From Thalassobacillus devorans MSP14 (GTDB lineage: Bacteria > Bacillota > Bacilli > Bacillales > Halobacillaceae): a stretch of DNA of 64,000 nucleotides. The stretch spans positions 645,636 to 709,635 of the forward strand of contig NZ_KI543236.1 of assembly GCF_000496835.1 (NCBI RefSeq), given 5' to 3'. The position numbers were made by a program, and so were the translations under genes. Positions 1 to 10,066 of the stretch are shown in pieces; the stretch's first letter is position 1; the number at the start of each line of letters is the position of its first letter. The notes under the pieces are model-generated. The model was given only the letters and a program-made list of their open reading frames with translations, ran no database searches and was not told the origin of the DNA.

Positions 1-1923
1 ACTGCGGATGATGGTCTTTTTATCGATGGTAAAAACGAACAGATTTTCAGGCTCATACAGACATTGACCGGTGTCGATCCTACCGATGAAACACCCGAAG
101 AAAGAAAGCTGAGATTGCTTATTACTTTGCTGCATGAAGGTCCTTTAATAAAAAAACAAGTGCTCGCCAACGAGCTTGGGGTAAGCGGTGCAACATTATC
201 TACCTATCTGGATGAACTTTCGGACTGGTTAAAAAAATTTTCTATTACCCTTACAAGAAAAAGAGGCGTAGGAGTCGAGCTTATTGCAGATGAAGCGAAT
301 AAACGGCATGCACTTGCCAGCTACTTCTTAGTCTATTTTTACGAAGAGTTAATCGAAAATTTGTACTTACTGGAACAAGAAGAGGAGAAGAAGGAGAAAA
401 TACTAGGATATTTTTCTCCGGAATATTTATTAATGATAGACAAGCTGGTTAATCAAAAAATCAATAAAGGGCAAACAAGATTAGCCGATAGTGATTATAT
501 CGGGCTTATTGTTCATATTTGCCTGACAATCCAGCGGACCCAGAATAATTTTTTGCTGCCAGACAATTATCAGGCAGCAAATGAAGATACAAATGAATTT
601 CAATTAATCCGAACGATAGGCCGGGAGCTGAAAGAAAATCTTTCGATTCCAATCACCACTAGCGATGCCCATTTTTTAACGATTATTTTAAGAGGTTCAA
701 AAGTGCACGCTACTGATGTCGTATATTATGACAGTGTACTGCTCGGAAAATTGATTAAAAATGTCATCAAGGATGTTTCTTCGATGCTGCATGTGGATTT
801 ATCCGATGACTTTTCTTTATTTCAAGGATTATTGGCACATATGGAGCCATCGATATTTCGCTTGAAACAACAACTGGAGTTATTTAACCCATTGACTGAA
901 GAAATAAAAAGGAAATATCCGGTCTTATTCATGGCGGTTAAAAAAGCCCTGGAAAAAGAATTTAAGGATATTGATTTTCCCGATGATGAAATTGCCTTTA
1001 TCGTTTTGCACTTTGGTTCAGCGTTGCTGATGCAGGAAGAGAAAGTAAAAATTAAAGCAGTAATCGTCTGCCCTACAGGTATCGGTGCTTCTAAGATGCT
1101 GGCAAGCCGTATTCAAAAAGAACTGGCAGAGATTACAGATGTTGAGATTTTATCGATTAAAGATTTTCAAACAGCAAATCTCGATGACTATGAGCTTGTG
1201 ATTTCCACTGTCAGACTCCCTTTTACGAATATTGACTACATTCTTGTTAGTCCGTTGTTAAGTGAGAAGGACATCGGGTTTATCCAGAGTTACCTGGAGA
1301 ATAACCTGGAAAAGCTGACAAGCAAAAATCACTATTTAAGCCCTGGTGCCCAGCAGGATACCTCGCCTAAAACAGAAACAAAACAGCAGGATGTAAAGAG
1401 TCTCTTGCAGGAAATAAAAGACGTTCAATCCAGTATGGATGCCATCCTGAAGAACCTGAGTGTATACCGAAAGCAGAGAGATGGAAATCACTGGGATGTT
1501 TTAGGGCAAATGGTGGAACAGGCGGAACAGGAGGGGCTTCTCACAGATGCTCCTAATGTCATGCACCAGCTTACAGAAAGAGAGCGGAAAGGCGGACTAG
1601 GTATCCCAAATACGAATATGGGTCTCTTTCATTGTCGTGATGAAGGTATCCATGAGCTTATCTTCCGAGTATCCCACTTAGAGCAGCCCTGTGAGATCAA
1701 GGGGATGGATGGCCAGCCCATGCAAATGAAGAACCTCCTTTTAATGCTGGCTCCTGAAAACTTGAGTAACCGGGAACAGGAAATCCTGAGTCTCATCAGT
1801 ACCAGCTTGATAGAAAGTGATGTGGCCATGATGATCTTCTCTTCTTCTAATGAAGCGATGATTCGAAAAAAGCTGGAAGATTTATTTCTGGTCTATCTAA
1901 AAAATAATTTGATAAAGGAATGA
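1..1923 (+). CDS. mtlR: MtlR-type mannitol operon activator (5' end outside window)
   Basis: PRD-containing transcriptional activator of mannitol uptake and use. The reading frame is open from base 1, so the true start and probably the first DNA-binding domain lie upstream; 640 residues are visible. In order: a helix-turn-helix at about residues 35-80, two PTS regulation domains, a GatB-like EIIB domain with its phosphorylatable Cys at visible residue 357 (motif CPTGIGASK), and a C-terminal EIIA(Mtl)-like domain with the expected His at visible residue 544 (GLFHC). In B. subtilis MtlR, phosphorylation of these sites by the PTS sets activity; the same is inferred here. Its stop codon overlaps the mtlD start (ATGA), which points to translational coupling. 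Confidence 0.93.
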   Translation, partial: TADDGLFIDGKNEQIFRLIQTLTGVDPTDETPEERKLRLLITLLHEGPLIKKQVLANELGVSGATLSTYLDELSDWLKKFSITLTRKRGVGVELIADEANKRHALASYFLVYFYEELIENLYLLEQEEEKKEKILGYFSPEYLLMIDKLVNQKINKGQTRLADSDYIGLIVHICLTIQRTQNNFLLPDNYQAANEDTNEFQLIRTIGRELKENLSIPITTSDAHFLTIILRGSKVHATDVVYYDSVLLGKLIKNVIKDVSSMLHVDLSDDFSLFQGLLAHMEPSIFRLKQQLELFNPLTEEIKRKYPVLFMAVKKALEKEFKDIDFPDDEIAFIVLHFGSALLMQEEKVKIKAVIVCPTGIGASKMLASRIQKELAEITDVEILSIKDFQTANLDDYELVISTVRLPFTNIDYILVSPLLSEKDIGFIQSYLENNLEKLTSKNHYLSPGAQQDTSPKTETKQQDVKSLLQEIKDVQSSMDAILKNLSVYRKQRDGNHWDVLGQMVEQAEQEGLLTDAPNVMHQLTERERKGGLGIPNTNMGLFHCRDEGIHELIFRVSHLEQPCEIKGMDGQPMQMKNLLLMLAPENLSNREQEILSLISTSLIESDVAMMIFSSSNEAMIRKKLEDLFLVYLKNNLIKE

Positions 1924-3074
1924 TGATGGTGAAGCAAACGGTTCATTTTGGAGCAGGAAACATTGGCAGAGGTTTTATAGGCGCGCTATTTTCCCAATCT
2001 GGTTACCATGTAACATTTGTCGATATCGCCGACCAGATCATCAATAAATTAAATGAAGAACGAAGCTATCAGGTTAAATTAGCGACCGAACAGCAAGAGA
2101 CCGTAGCTGTCGAAAACGTTTCTGGATTAAATAATAGCAGTCAGGAAGACGAAGTGGTAGAAGCGATTAAAAATGCAGCCTACCTGACGACAGCGATCGG
2201 ACCGAACATTTTGCCAAAGATAGCACCATTGATTGCCCGCGGGGTTTCTGAACGTATCAATACAACTGATGAAAAACTTTATATCATTGCGTGTGAAAAC
2301 CAAATCGGAGCAACAGCATTGTTAAGAGATTATGTATTCGCCCATCTGGACGATAAAATGAAAGGAAAGATCGAAGGAAGGGTCTATTTCTTTAATTCGG
2401 CTGTTGACCGCATCGTGCCAATTCAGGATCAGGATTCCTTAGATGTCCTTGTGGAACCCTATTATGAGTGGGTGGTGGAAACAAAAGAATCTATTCCACC
2501 GGTAAAAGGAATGAAGATTGTAGAGGATCTCGCTCCTTTCATTGAACGAAAGCTATTTACGGTGAACACAGGACATGCGGTTATTGCGTATCTTGGTTAT
2601 CTTGCCGGGAAAGAGACCATTGACGAGACCCTCTCCGATGAAGAAGTTGCCAATCAAGTCAGGGAAACACTAAAAGAGACTGGATCCTACCTGATCAATG
2701 AATACGGTCTCGATAAAAACGACCATTTAAACTATATCAACAAGAATATTGAACGCTTCAAAAATCCTTATCTCAATGATAACGTGACAAGAGTAGCACG
2801 CGCTCCGATGAGGAAGCTTGGCCCGGAAGACCGTTTAATTCGTCCGGCCACCCAGGCGCAAAAAGCAGGTTTATCCTATACCAATCTGGCTAAAGCGATC
2901 GCAGCAGCGTTATTGTTTGATCACAACGAGGATGAAGAAGCTATGAAAATCCAGGAAATGATCGAAGAGCACGGGGTTGCTTATGTTCTGAAAGAAGTAA
3001 GTAAGCTGGAAGAAGACAGTGAGATCACCAAAGAAGTAGTCCGTCACTATGAAGAATTAAAAAGTAAACAGTAA
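1920..3074 (+). CDS. mtlD: mannitol-1-phosphate 5-dehydrogenase
   Basis: Oxidises mannitol 1-phosphate to fructose 6-phosphate with NAD+, the cytoplasmic step after PTS import of mannitol. The 384-residue protein has the family's usual length, an N-terminal Rossmann nucleotide-binding motif (GAGNIGRGFIG near residues 11-21) and the conserved stretch around NTGHAVIAYLGY near residue 220. Three ATG codons lie in a row at the start; the first overlaps the mtlR stop by four bases, so the pair is one transcription unit. A strong terminator follows at once, which makes this the last gene of the mannitol operon. Confidence 0.96.
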   Translation: MMMVKQTVHFGAGNIGRGFIGALFSQSGYHVTFVDIADQIINKLNEERSYQVKLATEQQETVAVENVSGLNNSSQEDEVVEAIKNAAYLTTAIGPNILPKIAPLIARGVSERINTTDEKLYIIACENQIGATALLRDYVFAHLDDKMKGKIEGRVYFFNSAVDRIVPIQDQDSLDVLVEPYYEWVVETKESIPPVKGMKIVEDLAPFIERKLFTVNTGHAVIAYLGYLAGKETIDETLSDEEVANQVRETLKETGSYLINEYGLDKNDHLNYINKNIERFKNPYLNDNVTRVARAPMRKLGPEDRLIRPATQAQKAGLSYTNLAKAIAAALLFDHNEDEEAMKIQEMIEEHGVAYVLKEVSKLEEDSEITKEVVRHYEELKSKQ

Positions 3075-3080
3075 CTAGTT

Positions 3081-3118
3081 GGAGCCTGATTCATAAACAA
3101 ATCAGGCTCCTTTTCTTT
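3081..3118 (+). terminator. intrinsic terminator of the mtl operon
   Basis: A perfect 10-bp stem (GGAGCCTGAT at 3081-3090 with ATCAGGCTCC at 3101-3110), a 10-base loop and a following TTTTCTTTT tract, directly after the mtlD stop. Confidence 0.93.
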
Positions 3119-3207
3119 TATCTGATAATCAGAGGAGGTAAATTTAAATAAGGGAAGTTTTGAAACTAAACCCTAGCTGTTTCGTATGTAAATATAACCT
3201 TCTGTTC

Positions 3208-3786
3208 ATGCGATTGGAGTCTCGAAACGTAAACGGAGATAAAGGGGGGCTTGCTATACTATTTCAGAATAAAAATTTGCTGGTGAGGAAATTAGAACAA
3301 AAGGATAGTCCCCTGCTGGCAAAATGGCTATCTGATCCAAGGGTTCTTGAGTTTTATGAAGGAAGAGACAATCCATTTGATCAAGATAAAGTGAAAAAAG
3401 AATTTTATGATCCTAACGACTATGTTAATAAGTGTATCGTCGCTTTTGAAGGAAGTGAAATTGGATATATTCAATTCTATCTATTAGAGGAGGATACCAA
3501 AAGAGAATATGGGTATGGGGATGAAGTTATATATGGAATAGACCAGTTTATTGGGGAAGCAGCATATTGGAATAAAGGGCTTGGCACCTTACTCGTTACC
3601 TCTATGGCTAACTTCTTATTAGTACAAAAAAAGGCAGACCTGGTAGTGATGGATCCCCAAATAAGGAACGCAAGGGCTATTAAATGCTATGAGAAAAGTG
3701 GTTTTAAAAAAGTAAAATTACTCCCCAAACATGAGCTTCACGAAGGAGAATACAGAGATTGCTGGTTGATGGAGTATCGAAAATAA
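3208..3786 (+). CDS. AAC(6')-like GNAT acetyltransferase
   Basis: GNAT-fold N-acetyltransferase resembling aminoglycoside 6'-N-acetyltransferases of the AAC(6') group; the actual substrate is unknown. Seen: an N-terminal LLVRKLEQKD segment, the acetyl-CoA region around EAAYWNKGLGTLLV, and the C-terminal signature NARAIKCYEKSGFKK followed by DCWLMEY, all typical of that family. The start is unclear. The frame is open from a TTG at 3160 (preceded by AAGGGA) through an ATG at 3208, but family similarity begins near 3256, where the run of six G at 3244-3249 stands at normal spacing before an ATA codon. An AGGAGG at 3133-3138 has no start codon at proper distance. A mutated start, or decay, is possible. 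Confidence 0.75.
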   Translation: MRLESRNVNGDKGGLAILFQNKNLLVRKLEQKDSPLLAKWLSDPRVLEFYEGRDNPFDQDKVKKEFYDPNDYVNKCIVAFEGSEIGYIQFYLLEEDTKREYGYGDEVIYGIDQFIGEAAYWNKGLGTLLVTSMANFLLVQKKADLVVMDPQIRNARAIKCYEKSGFKKVKLLPKHELHEGEYRDCWLMEYRK

Positions 3787-3853
3787 TGGTGGGATTTTAA
3801 ATTGTGTAATTCGAATGGGTTTCCTGAAAAATTTATGGAAGGGAGGAACAGAG

Positions 3854-4122
3854 ATGGAAGGCAGATTAATAGAAATTAGAGGGAAGAAACTTTACGTTGA
3901 AGAGTTTGGGGCAAAGGAAAAACAGCCTGTCCTTAATTTACATGGCGGCCCTGGTGAAAGCTGTTTTGATTTTACATATCATCAAAAAGAAAGGTTGCAC
4001 GATCAATTTTATGTCATAGCGATCGATCAACGAGGGGTGTGCCGGTCTGAGATCATTGAAAATCATGAACGTTTCACTTTAGTGGATATCATAAAAGATT
4101 GCTAGACTATTTAAATCGTTGA
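3854..4122 (+). pseudogene. alpha/beta hydrolase (prolyl aminopeptidase-like) remnant
   Basis: ATG at 3854 follows GGGAGG. The first ~80 residues are a clear alpha/beta-hydrolase N-terminus: beta strands, the oxyanion-hole motif LHGGPGES and AIDQRGVCRSE, as in proline iminopeptidase-like enzymes. After TLVDIIKDC the frame stops at 4105. The nucleophile elbow, the Asp and the His of the triad are all missing. In another frame, bases 4099-4122 read LLDYLNR plus stop, which resembles the usual end of such hydrolases, so the gene seems to have lost its middle (roughly 190 residues) while keeping both ends. Certainly not an active hydrolase; the reading of the 3' end is inference. Confidence 0.75.
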
Positions 4123-4143
4123 CAGGACGCGAGGGAGACTAAA

Positions 4144-4623
4144 ATGAACATTCAATCTACTAATGATATTTCAAAAAGTAAAATAGTAGACTTCTTTAAA
4201 TTGCATTGGGGCAGCCCGGGAATGGTGATTTCCAGCGGAGTTTATGACTGCAGTGCGCTGGATGGCTTTACTGTAATAAACGAAGATGAAAACATCATCG
4301 GCTTGATTACTTACATCATAAAAGGTAACGAATGTGAAATCATTTCATTAGATAGTGTGGAAGAAGGAAAAGGAATTGGTTCATCCTTAGTTCAGGAAGT
4401 GGAAAACCTTGCTAGTAAAGAAAATTGTACCCGTATAAAACTTATCACCACCAACGATAATTTGTTGGCATTGAAGTTTTACCAAAAACGGGGATACATA
4501 ATGTCCAAGATTATAAATAATGCAGTGGATCAAGCAAGAAAGATCAAACCCGAGATCCCTTTACTTGGTAATGAAGGTATTCCGATCAGGGATGAAATTG
4601 AGTTAGTGAAGCCGTTGGTGTGA
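4144..4623 (+). CDS. GNAT family N-acetyltransferase
   Basis: A 159-residue protein of the Gcn5-related acetyltransferase fold; substrate unknown. The acetyl-CoA binding motif is seen as EEGKGIGSSLVQEVENLA (about residues 77-94), followed by a C-terminal half with NLLALKFYQKRGY, the usual beta-5/alpha-4 signature of small GNATs. GAGGGAG stands just upstream of the ATG. It follows the hydrolase remnant and shares its orientation. The C-terminal ~40 residues (DQARKIKPEIPLLGNEGIPIRDEIE) are typical of a common Bacillus GNAT subgroup. Confidence 0.85.
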   Translation: MNIQSTNDISKSKIVDFFKLHWGSPGMVISSGVYDCSALDGFTVINEDENIIGLITYIIKGNECEIISLDSVEEGKGIGSSLVQEVENLASKENCTRIKLITTNDNLLALKFYQKRGYIMSKIINNAVDQARKIKPEIPLLGNEGIPIRDEIELVKPLV

Positions 4624-4670
4624 CGGACAGTTTTGTTAGGCTATTTTTTAGCCTTAGGGGAGGTGTGTAA

Positions 4671-4865
4671 GTGACTGGGGAAAAAGAAAGTCCAGAAGAA
4701 AGACGGGAGCGAATGAACCAGGAAGAGTTAAAGAGGAATCCATCGGGGAGTATCCATGGTGGAGGACTGCCGGATTTAGTTGGCGGCTTGGGGTGGAAAA
4801 GTACCGGAATACTTATACTTATCATTTTATTAGCATTTTTCATTTATGCTTTATTCTTCCGCTAA
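4671..4865 (+). CDS. DUF6366-like small membrane protein
   Basis: A 64-residue protein starting at GTG, behind a good GGGGAGGTG site. It has a charged N-terminus rich in Glu and Arg (KESPEERRERMNQEELKRNP), a Gly-rich middle with LVGGLGWKSTG, and a single hydrophobic C-terminal segment of about 20 residues. This layout matches the short DUF6366 proteins of Bacillaceae, whose function is unknown. Likely a single-pass membrane protein. Confidence 0.75.
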   Translation: MTGEKESPEERRERMNQEELKRNPSGSIHGGGLPDLVGGLGWKSTGILILIILLAFFIYALFFR

Positions 4866-4886
4866 CAAGTAATTAGGAGGCTATAT

Positions 4887-5309
4887 ATGTCGATACAAGG
4901 ACTCAATCACTTTTTGTTTTCCGTTTCGGATTTAGAAAGATCCGTCGAGTTTTATAGGAATGTTTTTGATGCCAGGCTGTTGGTGAAAGGCAGAAGTACG
5001 GCATACTTTGATGTTCATGGTATGTGGTTTGCGCTCAATGAAGAGAACGGAATCCCACGTAATGAAATAAAGGATTCCTATACTCATATTGCCTTTTCCA
5101 TTGACGAAAGCGATTTTGACAAAATGTATCAAAAGCTAAATGATTTGGGTGTTACTATTTTACCTGGCAGGCCAAGAGATAAAAGGGACAAGCGGTCCAT
5201 ATATTTTGAAGACCCTGACGGCCATAAGTTTGAATTTCATACTGGGACGTTACAGGATCGATTGGACTATTATAAACAGGAAAAAGCCTATATGGAGTTT
5301 TTTGATTAA
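4887..5309 (+). CDS. fosB: metallothiol transferase FosB (fosfomycin resistance)
   Basis: Glyoxalase/VOC-fold enzyme that inactivates fosfomycin by adding a thiol (bacillithiol in Bacillus) in the cytoplasm with a divalent metal. The 140 residues match the family length. The three metal ligands can be placed at His8, His67 (SYTHIAF) and Glu116 (HKFEFHTG); the C-terminal TLQDRLDYYK is characteristic of FosB/FosA. The position equivalent to the often-present Cys9 of FosB is Leu here. RBS TTAGGAGG is strong. The last codons form one arm of a long hairpin that ends the gene. Confidence 0.92.
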   Translation: MSIQGLNHFLFSVSDLERSVEFYRNVFDARLLVKGRSTAYFDVHGMWFALNEENGIPRNEIKDSYTHIAFSIDESDFDKMYQKLNDLGVTILPGRPRDKRDKRSIYFEDPDGHKFEFHTGTLQDRLDYYKQEKAYMEFFD

Positions 5310-5328
5310 AACTCCATATAGGCTTTTA
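5281..5328. terminator. bidirectional terminator built into the 3' end of fosB
   Basis: A perfect inverted repeat with ~20-bp arms (5281-5301 and 5308-5328) and a 6-base loop. The left arm is the coding sequence for the last residues of FosB and the loop holds the stop codon region; the right arm is the end of the convergent DUF4003-like pseudogene. T-runs lie on both sides, so it can end transcription from both directions. Confidence 0.85.
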
Positions 5329-6311
5329 TTGTCCGCTACTGTTGGAGGAAGAAGCGCAGTAGTGGCTGTTACCCCTGCCAGGGTTGCAGCCTGCTGGGCT
5401 TGCAGGATAGTTTCCAGTGTGGTGAACAATCCTGTTTGAATGGTGTTGGTTTCACGCAGCTGATGGCTGACCAGAATGTTAACCGCTACCTTGACATTCA
5501 TATCTTTTTGCCAACGGAAGGGTGCTTCCTGGTCCAGGGCGTCCTTGAATGTCAGGACTTCGTTTAGATCATTTGTGTCATCACCAAGGAATGCGAGTAA
5601 GCCTGCTTCCGGATAAAGTAAACTTTTAAAACGGATTTCCGATCTCTTTAATGACTCTGATGCTCGGATTGTGCGCTCTACTAGTTCGTCTGGTGTGTGC
5701 TGCTCATCCAGTGTAAGCATATGGCTTAAGAATTTATCCCTTTCCAATATCCATTTTGATTGAGTGCGCGGTATATATATTCAACCTGGTCGATGAGCTT
5801 TTCCATTTCTTTTTCCCGTTGAGCCAACAAAGCAGCCAGTGGATAATCATCGTTGGAGGTGAGAAATGGATGTTCCTTTTTCATTAACCGGTGAATCGAA
5901 ACCGCCCGTTCCACTTTTTCCATCAAGTCAGCATTCTCCATGTGATCCTGCATGATCGCCGCAGCGGCAAGGTAGGTATACTGGGAACGGTTGAATCCGC
6001 TTCGAATCATAGATTCATAGATTTGCATCATATCGGAAAAGGCGCGGATAGGAACATCAAAACGGGTATCCAGCATAGCTGATACCGTGTATCGCAGCGG
6101 GGAGTTCAAATAGGAAAACATGCTGGCTTCTTGTTTAATTGTTTCAGAAACTTTCACATAGCAATCAATATCAAATTGTCGGTCACTGGTCACATAGACG
6201 GCCGTCACCATCATGACAATCTTTTTTTCTGTCCACCTCATCTTTTTTCTCAATTGTTTTTAAATCTCCGCATATATCTTTCAATGATGTAAGCTCTTCC
6301 ATTAAAACCAT
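5326..6311 (-). pseudogene. DUF4003-like gene broken by three indels
   Basis: Reads right to left from an ATG at 6311-6309 with an AAGGAGGA site. It is a paralogue of the intact 333-residue gene at 27499-28500: long stretches are nearly identical (for example FSYLNSPLRY and AVSIHRLMKKEHPFLTSNDDYPL). Three frame breaks are visible by comparison: near 6254-6262 (just before LRKKMRW), near 5737-5742 (after GYWKG, where about 7 bases are missing relative to the paralogue) and near 5351-5357. After the last, the other frame restores the paralogue-like end SSSNSSGQ and stop at 5326. Two long open segments remain (5726-6253 and 5250-5747). Family function unknown; the DUF4003 name is from memory. 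Confidence 0.85.
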
Positions 6312-6501
6312 ACTGGTCCTCCTTCTTAATGGTTGTCTATTCCTATATACGGATGAATAAAGAAAATGTTTCTCATTATCATGTAAAGGTTTCCGTTCAG
6401 CACCTCTGCTTACCCTGCCTCTAATATCCGGTCGCTTTAAATAATTATAAAAAAATCGTACAATAAAAAGGTCAGTCGCGCGAAAGAGGAGTCGAACAAG
6501 A

Positions 6502-7497
6502 ATGGATGTAATAGAGAAAAAAGTAATTAATCCAGCCTCAGGGGCAATCGTTATGGCTTTGGGTATTTTCTTGCATGGGGTCATGAGTCATTTTGTAAAC
6601 CAATCTGCAGAACGATGGTTCGCATTAACTTTTTTGTTTCTGGCTATCGTTATTTACTCAAAATTAGTTCGGCAGTTATTTCAAAAAGGCTTTCTTACTC
6701 CTTTTTTAAATAACCCGGTTAATTCTTTTGTTATTGGTTCCTGGATCGCCGGTTTTTCGGTGTTGGGGATCGTGCTGGAACACTATACGCCATTGCTTCA
6801 TTCATTGGCGGTGGGTGTGGCCGTAATTAACTCGTTCTTGTCGGTATATTTTATTTATATAAGCATCAGGAATTTCAAACGGTTGTGGCAGCGGCCAACC
6901 TTCCATGCGACTCATGGTGTTGTCCTGTTGTCTGCTGTTGCAGCACAATCACTAGTCGTTCTATGGGTGAAAATGTTTCCAAATTTGCCTGACTTGTTAA
7001 TTTTTTCTGCATTTGCCTTCGGTGTGTTTTTTTATATGAACGGACTTATTTTAATTTTGAAGCGTTATTTGGCAACAGGCTGGTCTATTATAGAGGACTG
7101 GACAAACACAAACTGTATTATCCATGGCGCCCTTTCAATTACAGGCCTTGCTATTATTACAACAAATATGCTGGATGGTTTGTTTCTTTATTATTATTGG
7201 CTGTTTGTACTGGTCGTATTTTGCTTCGTGGAGGGTGTGGAGATCATACGCGCCGTCAAACGGGTGCAGCAAAAAGGCTGGAGAAAAGGTATCTTTACCT
7301 ACCATATCAGCCAGTGGTCACGGAATTTCACTTTTGGGATGTTTTTTGCTTTTACAATGGCGATGGGAGGAAACAGCTATGAAGGGAATCTGCTAAACGA
7401 ATTCCATCATTTCTTCTTGCCCGTTTTGGCATGGGTGGTCCTGCTTGCTCTTTTGATTGAAATTACTCTATGGGCTCGTGCGGTATCAGGAAGATGA
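6502..7497 (+). CDS. ten-helix membrane protein, possibly TDT/SLAC1-like
   Basis: A 331-residue integral membrane protein with about ten hydrophobic segments spread over the whole length, an ATG preceded by AGAGGAG, and no soluble domain. The helix count and length are like the tellurite-resistance/dicarboxylate transporter (TDT, SLAC1) group, but I see no decisive motif, so the transport role is a guess. It stands alone: a divergent pseudogene upstream and a terminator facing the next, convergent gene. Confidence 0.7.
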   Translation: MDVIEKKVINPASGAIVMALGIFLHGVMSHFVNQSAERWFALTFLFLAIVIYSKLVRQLFQKGFLTPFLNNPVNSFVIGSWIAGFSVLGIVLEHYTPLLHSLAVGVAVINSFLSVYFIYISIRNFKRLWQRPTFHATHGVVLLSAVAAQSLVVLWVKMFPNLPDLLIFSAFAFGVFFYMNGLILILKRYLATGWSIIEDWTNTNCIIHGALSITGLAIITTNMLDGLFLYYYWLFVLVVFCFVEGVEIIRAVKRVQQKGWRKGIFTYHISQWSRNFTFGMFFAFTMAMGGNSYEGNLLNEFHHFFLPVLAWVVLLALLIEITLWARAVSGR

Positions 7498-7536
7498 CCC
7501 ATAAGAAACGTCCATTTAGCCGTTAAATAACACAGA

Positions 7537-7577
7537 GAAAAAGGGGGCTTCCAGCGCGTGGAAGTCCCCTTTTATTA
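7537..7577. terminator. bidirectional terminator
   Basis: Stem AAAAGGGGxCTTCCA paired with TGGAAGxCCCCTTTT around a short GCGCG loop, with T-rich sequence on the right and A-rich on the left. It serves the membrane protein gene and the convergent glucosidase gene. Confidence 0.85.
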
Positions 7578-7594
7578 TTTCAAGTTTTTCATGA

Positions 7595-9055
<1,461 letters not shown>

Positions 9056-9091
9056 TTATATCCATACAAATACATTACTTTCGATATCTAA

Positions 9092-9142
9092 GGTATAATG
9101 ACATTATAATTGTATCGGTATAATTTATCAATGCCGGTATAA
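9092..9142. promoter_or_regulatory. three GGTATAA repeats between glucosidase and GntR genes
   Basis: GGTATAAT occurs at 9092-9099 and 9117-9124, and GGTATAAA at 9135-9142, all in the same orientation in the divergent control region. They may be GntR operators and/or promoter elements for the leftward gene. Function is inferred from position only. Confidence 0.4.
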
Positions 9143-9190
9143 AAATATTAATGTTACACAATGCAATAGGATGACCTATGCTTAACTTTT

Positions 9191-9201
9191 TATGCTATAA
9201 T
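9191..9201 (+). promoter_or_regulatory. extended -10 promoter of the GntR gene
   Basis: TATGCTATAAT is an exact extended -10 element (TGnTATAAT) placed about 30 bases upstream of the gene. No good -35 is visible, which is normal for this promoter type. Confidence 0.6.
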
Positions 9202-9236
9202 GAGCCCAGAAAATTTCAGGATAATGAGGTATGTGT

Positions 9237-9947
9237 ATGTTAAAGTACCAGCAGATCGCCGAAGAAATAGAAACATATATAGAAGAACATGAGCTGCAGC
9301 AGGGGGATAAGCTACCTGTTCTCGCTACATTGATGGACCAATTTGAGGCAAGTAAAAGTACCGTGACTAAGTCCCTGGATTTATTGGAAAAAAAGGGTGT
9401 TATCTTCCAGGTAAGAGGCAGTGGGATTTTTGTAAGAAGACAAAAGCGAAAGGGGTACATCAGCTTACTTTCCAACCAGGGGTTCAAAAAAGATTTAGAT
9501 GAATTTCAATTAACCTCTGATGTGATTGAATTGGATATTCGTAAACCGACAGCAGAAGCTGCTCGTAATCTGAATTTGGAAGTGGATGACAAGGTTTATT
9601 ATGTGAAAAGGGTCCGTTACATTAATGGAGAGACACTGTGTTTGGAAGAATCTTTTTTCAACAAAGCTTACGTTACTTACTTGAACAGAGAAATCGTATC
9701 AGAATCTATTTTCCATTATATCCAGGAAGGTTTAGGGTTAAAAATTGGGTTTTCGGATATGTACCTTCACGTCGACAGGCTCACCGAGGAGGAAGCGGGT
9801 TATCTCGGGCTAGAAGCCGGAGCACCTAAACTGGACGTAGAAACCGTGTTTCATTTAACTAACGGACAGCCGTTCGATTTCTCTGTTGTGACCTATAATT
9901 ACGAGCAATCCCAGTTCTTCCTGCAAGCGAATAGCCATTTCCAGTAG
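9237..9947 (+). CDS. GntR-family (HutC-type) regulator with UTRA domain
   Basis: A winged-helix DNA-binding domain at about residues 3-70 (YQQIAEEIETYI, GDKLP, STVTKSLDLLEKKGVIFQVRGSGIFV) is followed by a UTRA ligand-binding domain (about 90-235) that in this subfamily usually senses a sugar phosphate. Two ATGs are close together; the second (9237) is preferred because GAGG lies 7 bases before it, whereas 9231 would be too close. Divergent from the GH1 6-phospho-beta-glucosidase gene, so it probably represses that gene until the phosphosugar is present (inference). Like TreR or BglR-type regulators. Confidence 0.88.
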   Translation: MLKYQQIAEEIETYIEEHELQQGDKLPVLATLMDQFEASKSTVTKSLDLLEKKGVIFQVRGSGIFVRRQKRKGYISLLSNQGFKKDLDEFQLTSDVIELDIRKPTAEAARNLNLEVDDKVYYVKRVRYINGETLCLEESFFNKAYVTYLNREIVSESIFHYIQEGLGLKIGFSDMYLHVDRLTEEEAGYLGLEAGAPKLDVETVFHLTNGQPFDFSVVTYNYEQSQFFLQANSHFQ

Positions 9948-10066
9948 AAGTAAAGGTGAAGGGTGTTCAGGTGTCTTTTCGTTATGGAAGTTATATGATT
10001 ATCATTAGGACACCAGCTGAAAGTGAAACGATAACAGGCTAAACGCTACTAATCGGAGGTGGGTTA

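Noticed and set aside
5140-5439. 99-codon frame overlapping the end of fosB
   Set aside because: Out of frame with fosB and with the opposite pseudogene; explained by both.
9960-10015. Inverted GGTGTC / GGACACC pair after the GntR gene as terminator
   Set aside because: The loop is about 40 bases and no T-run follows.
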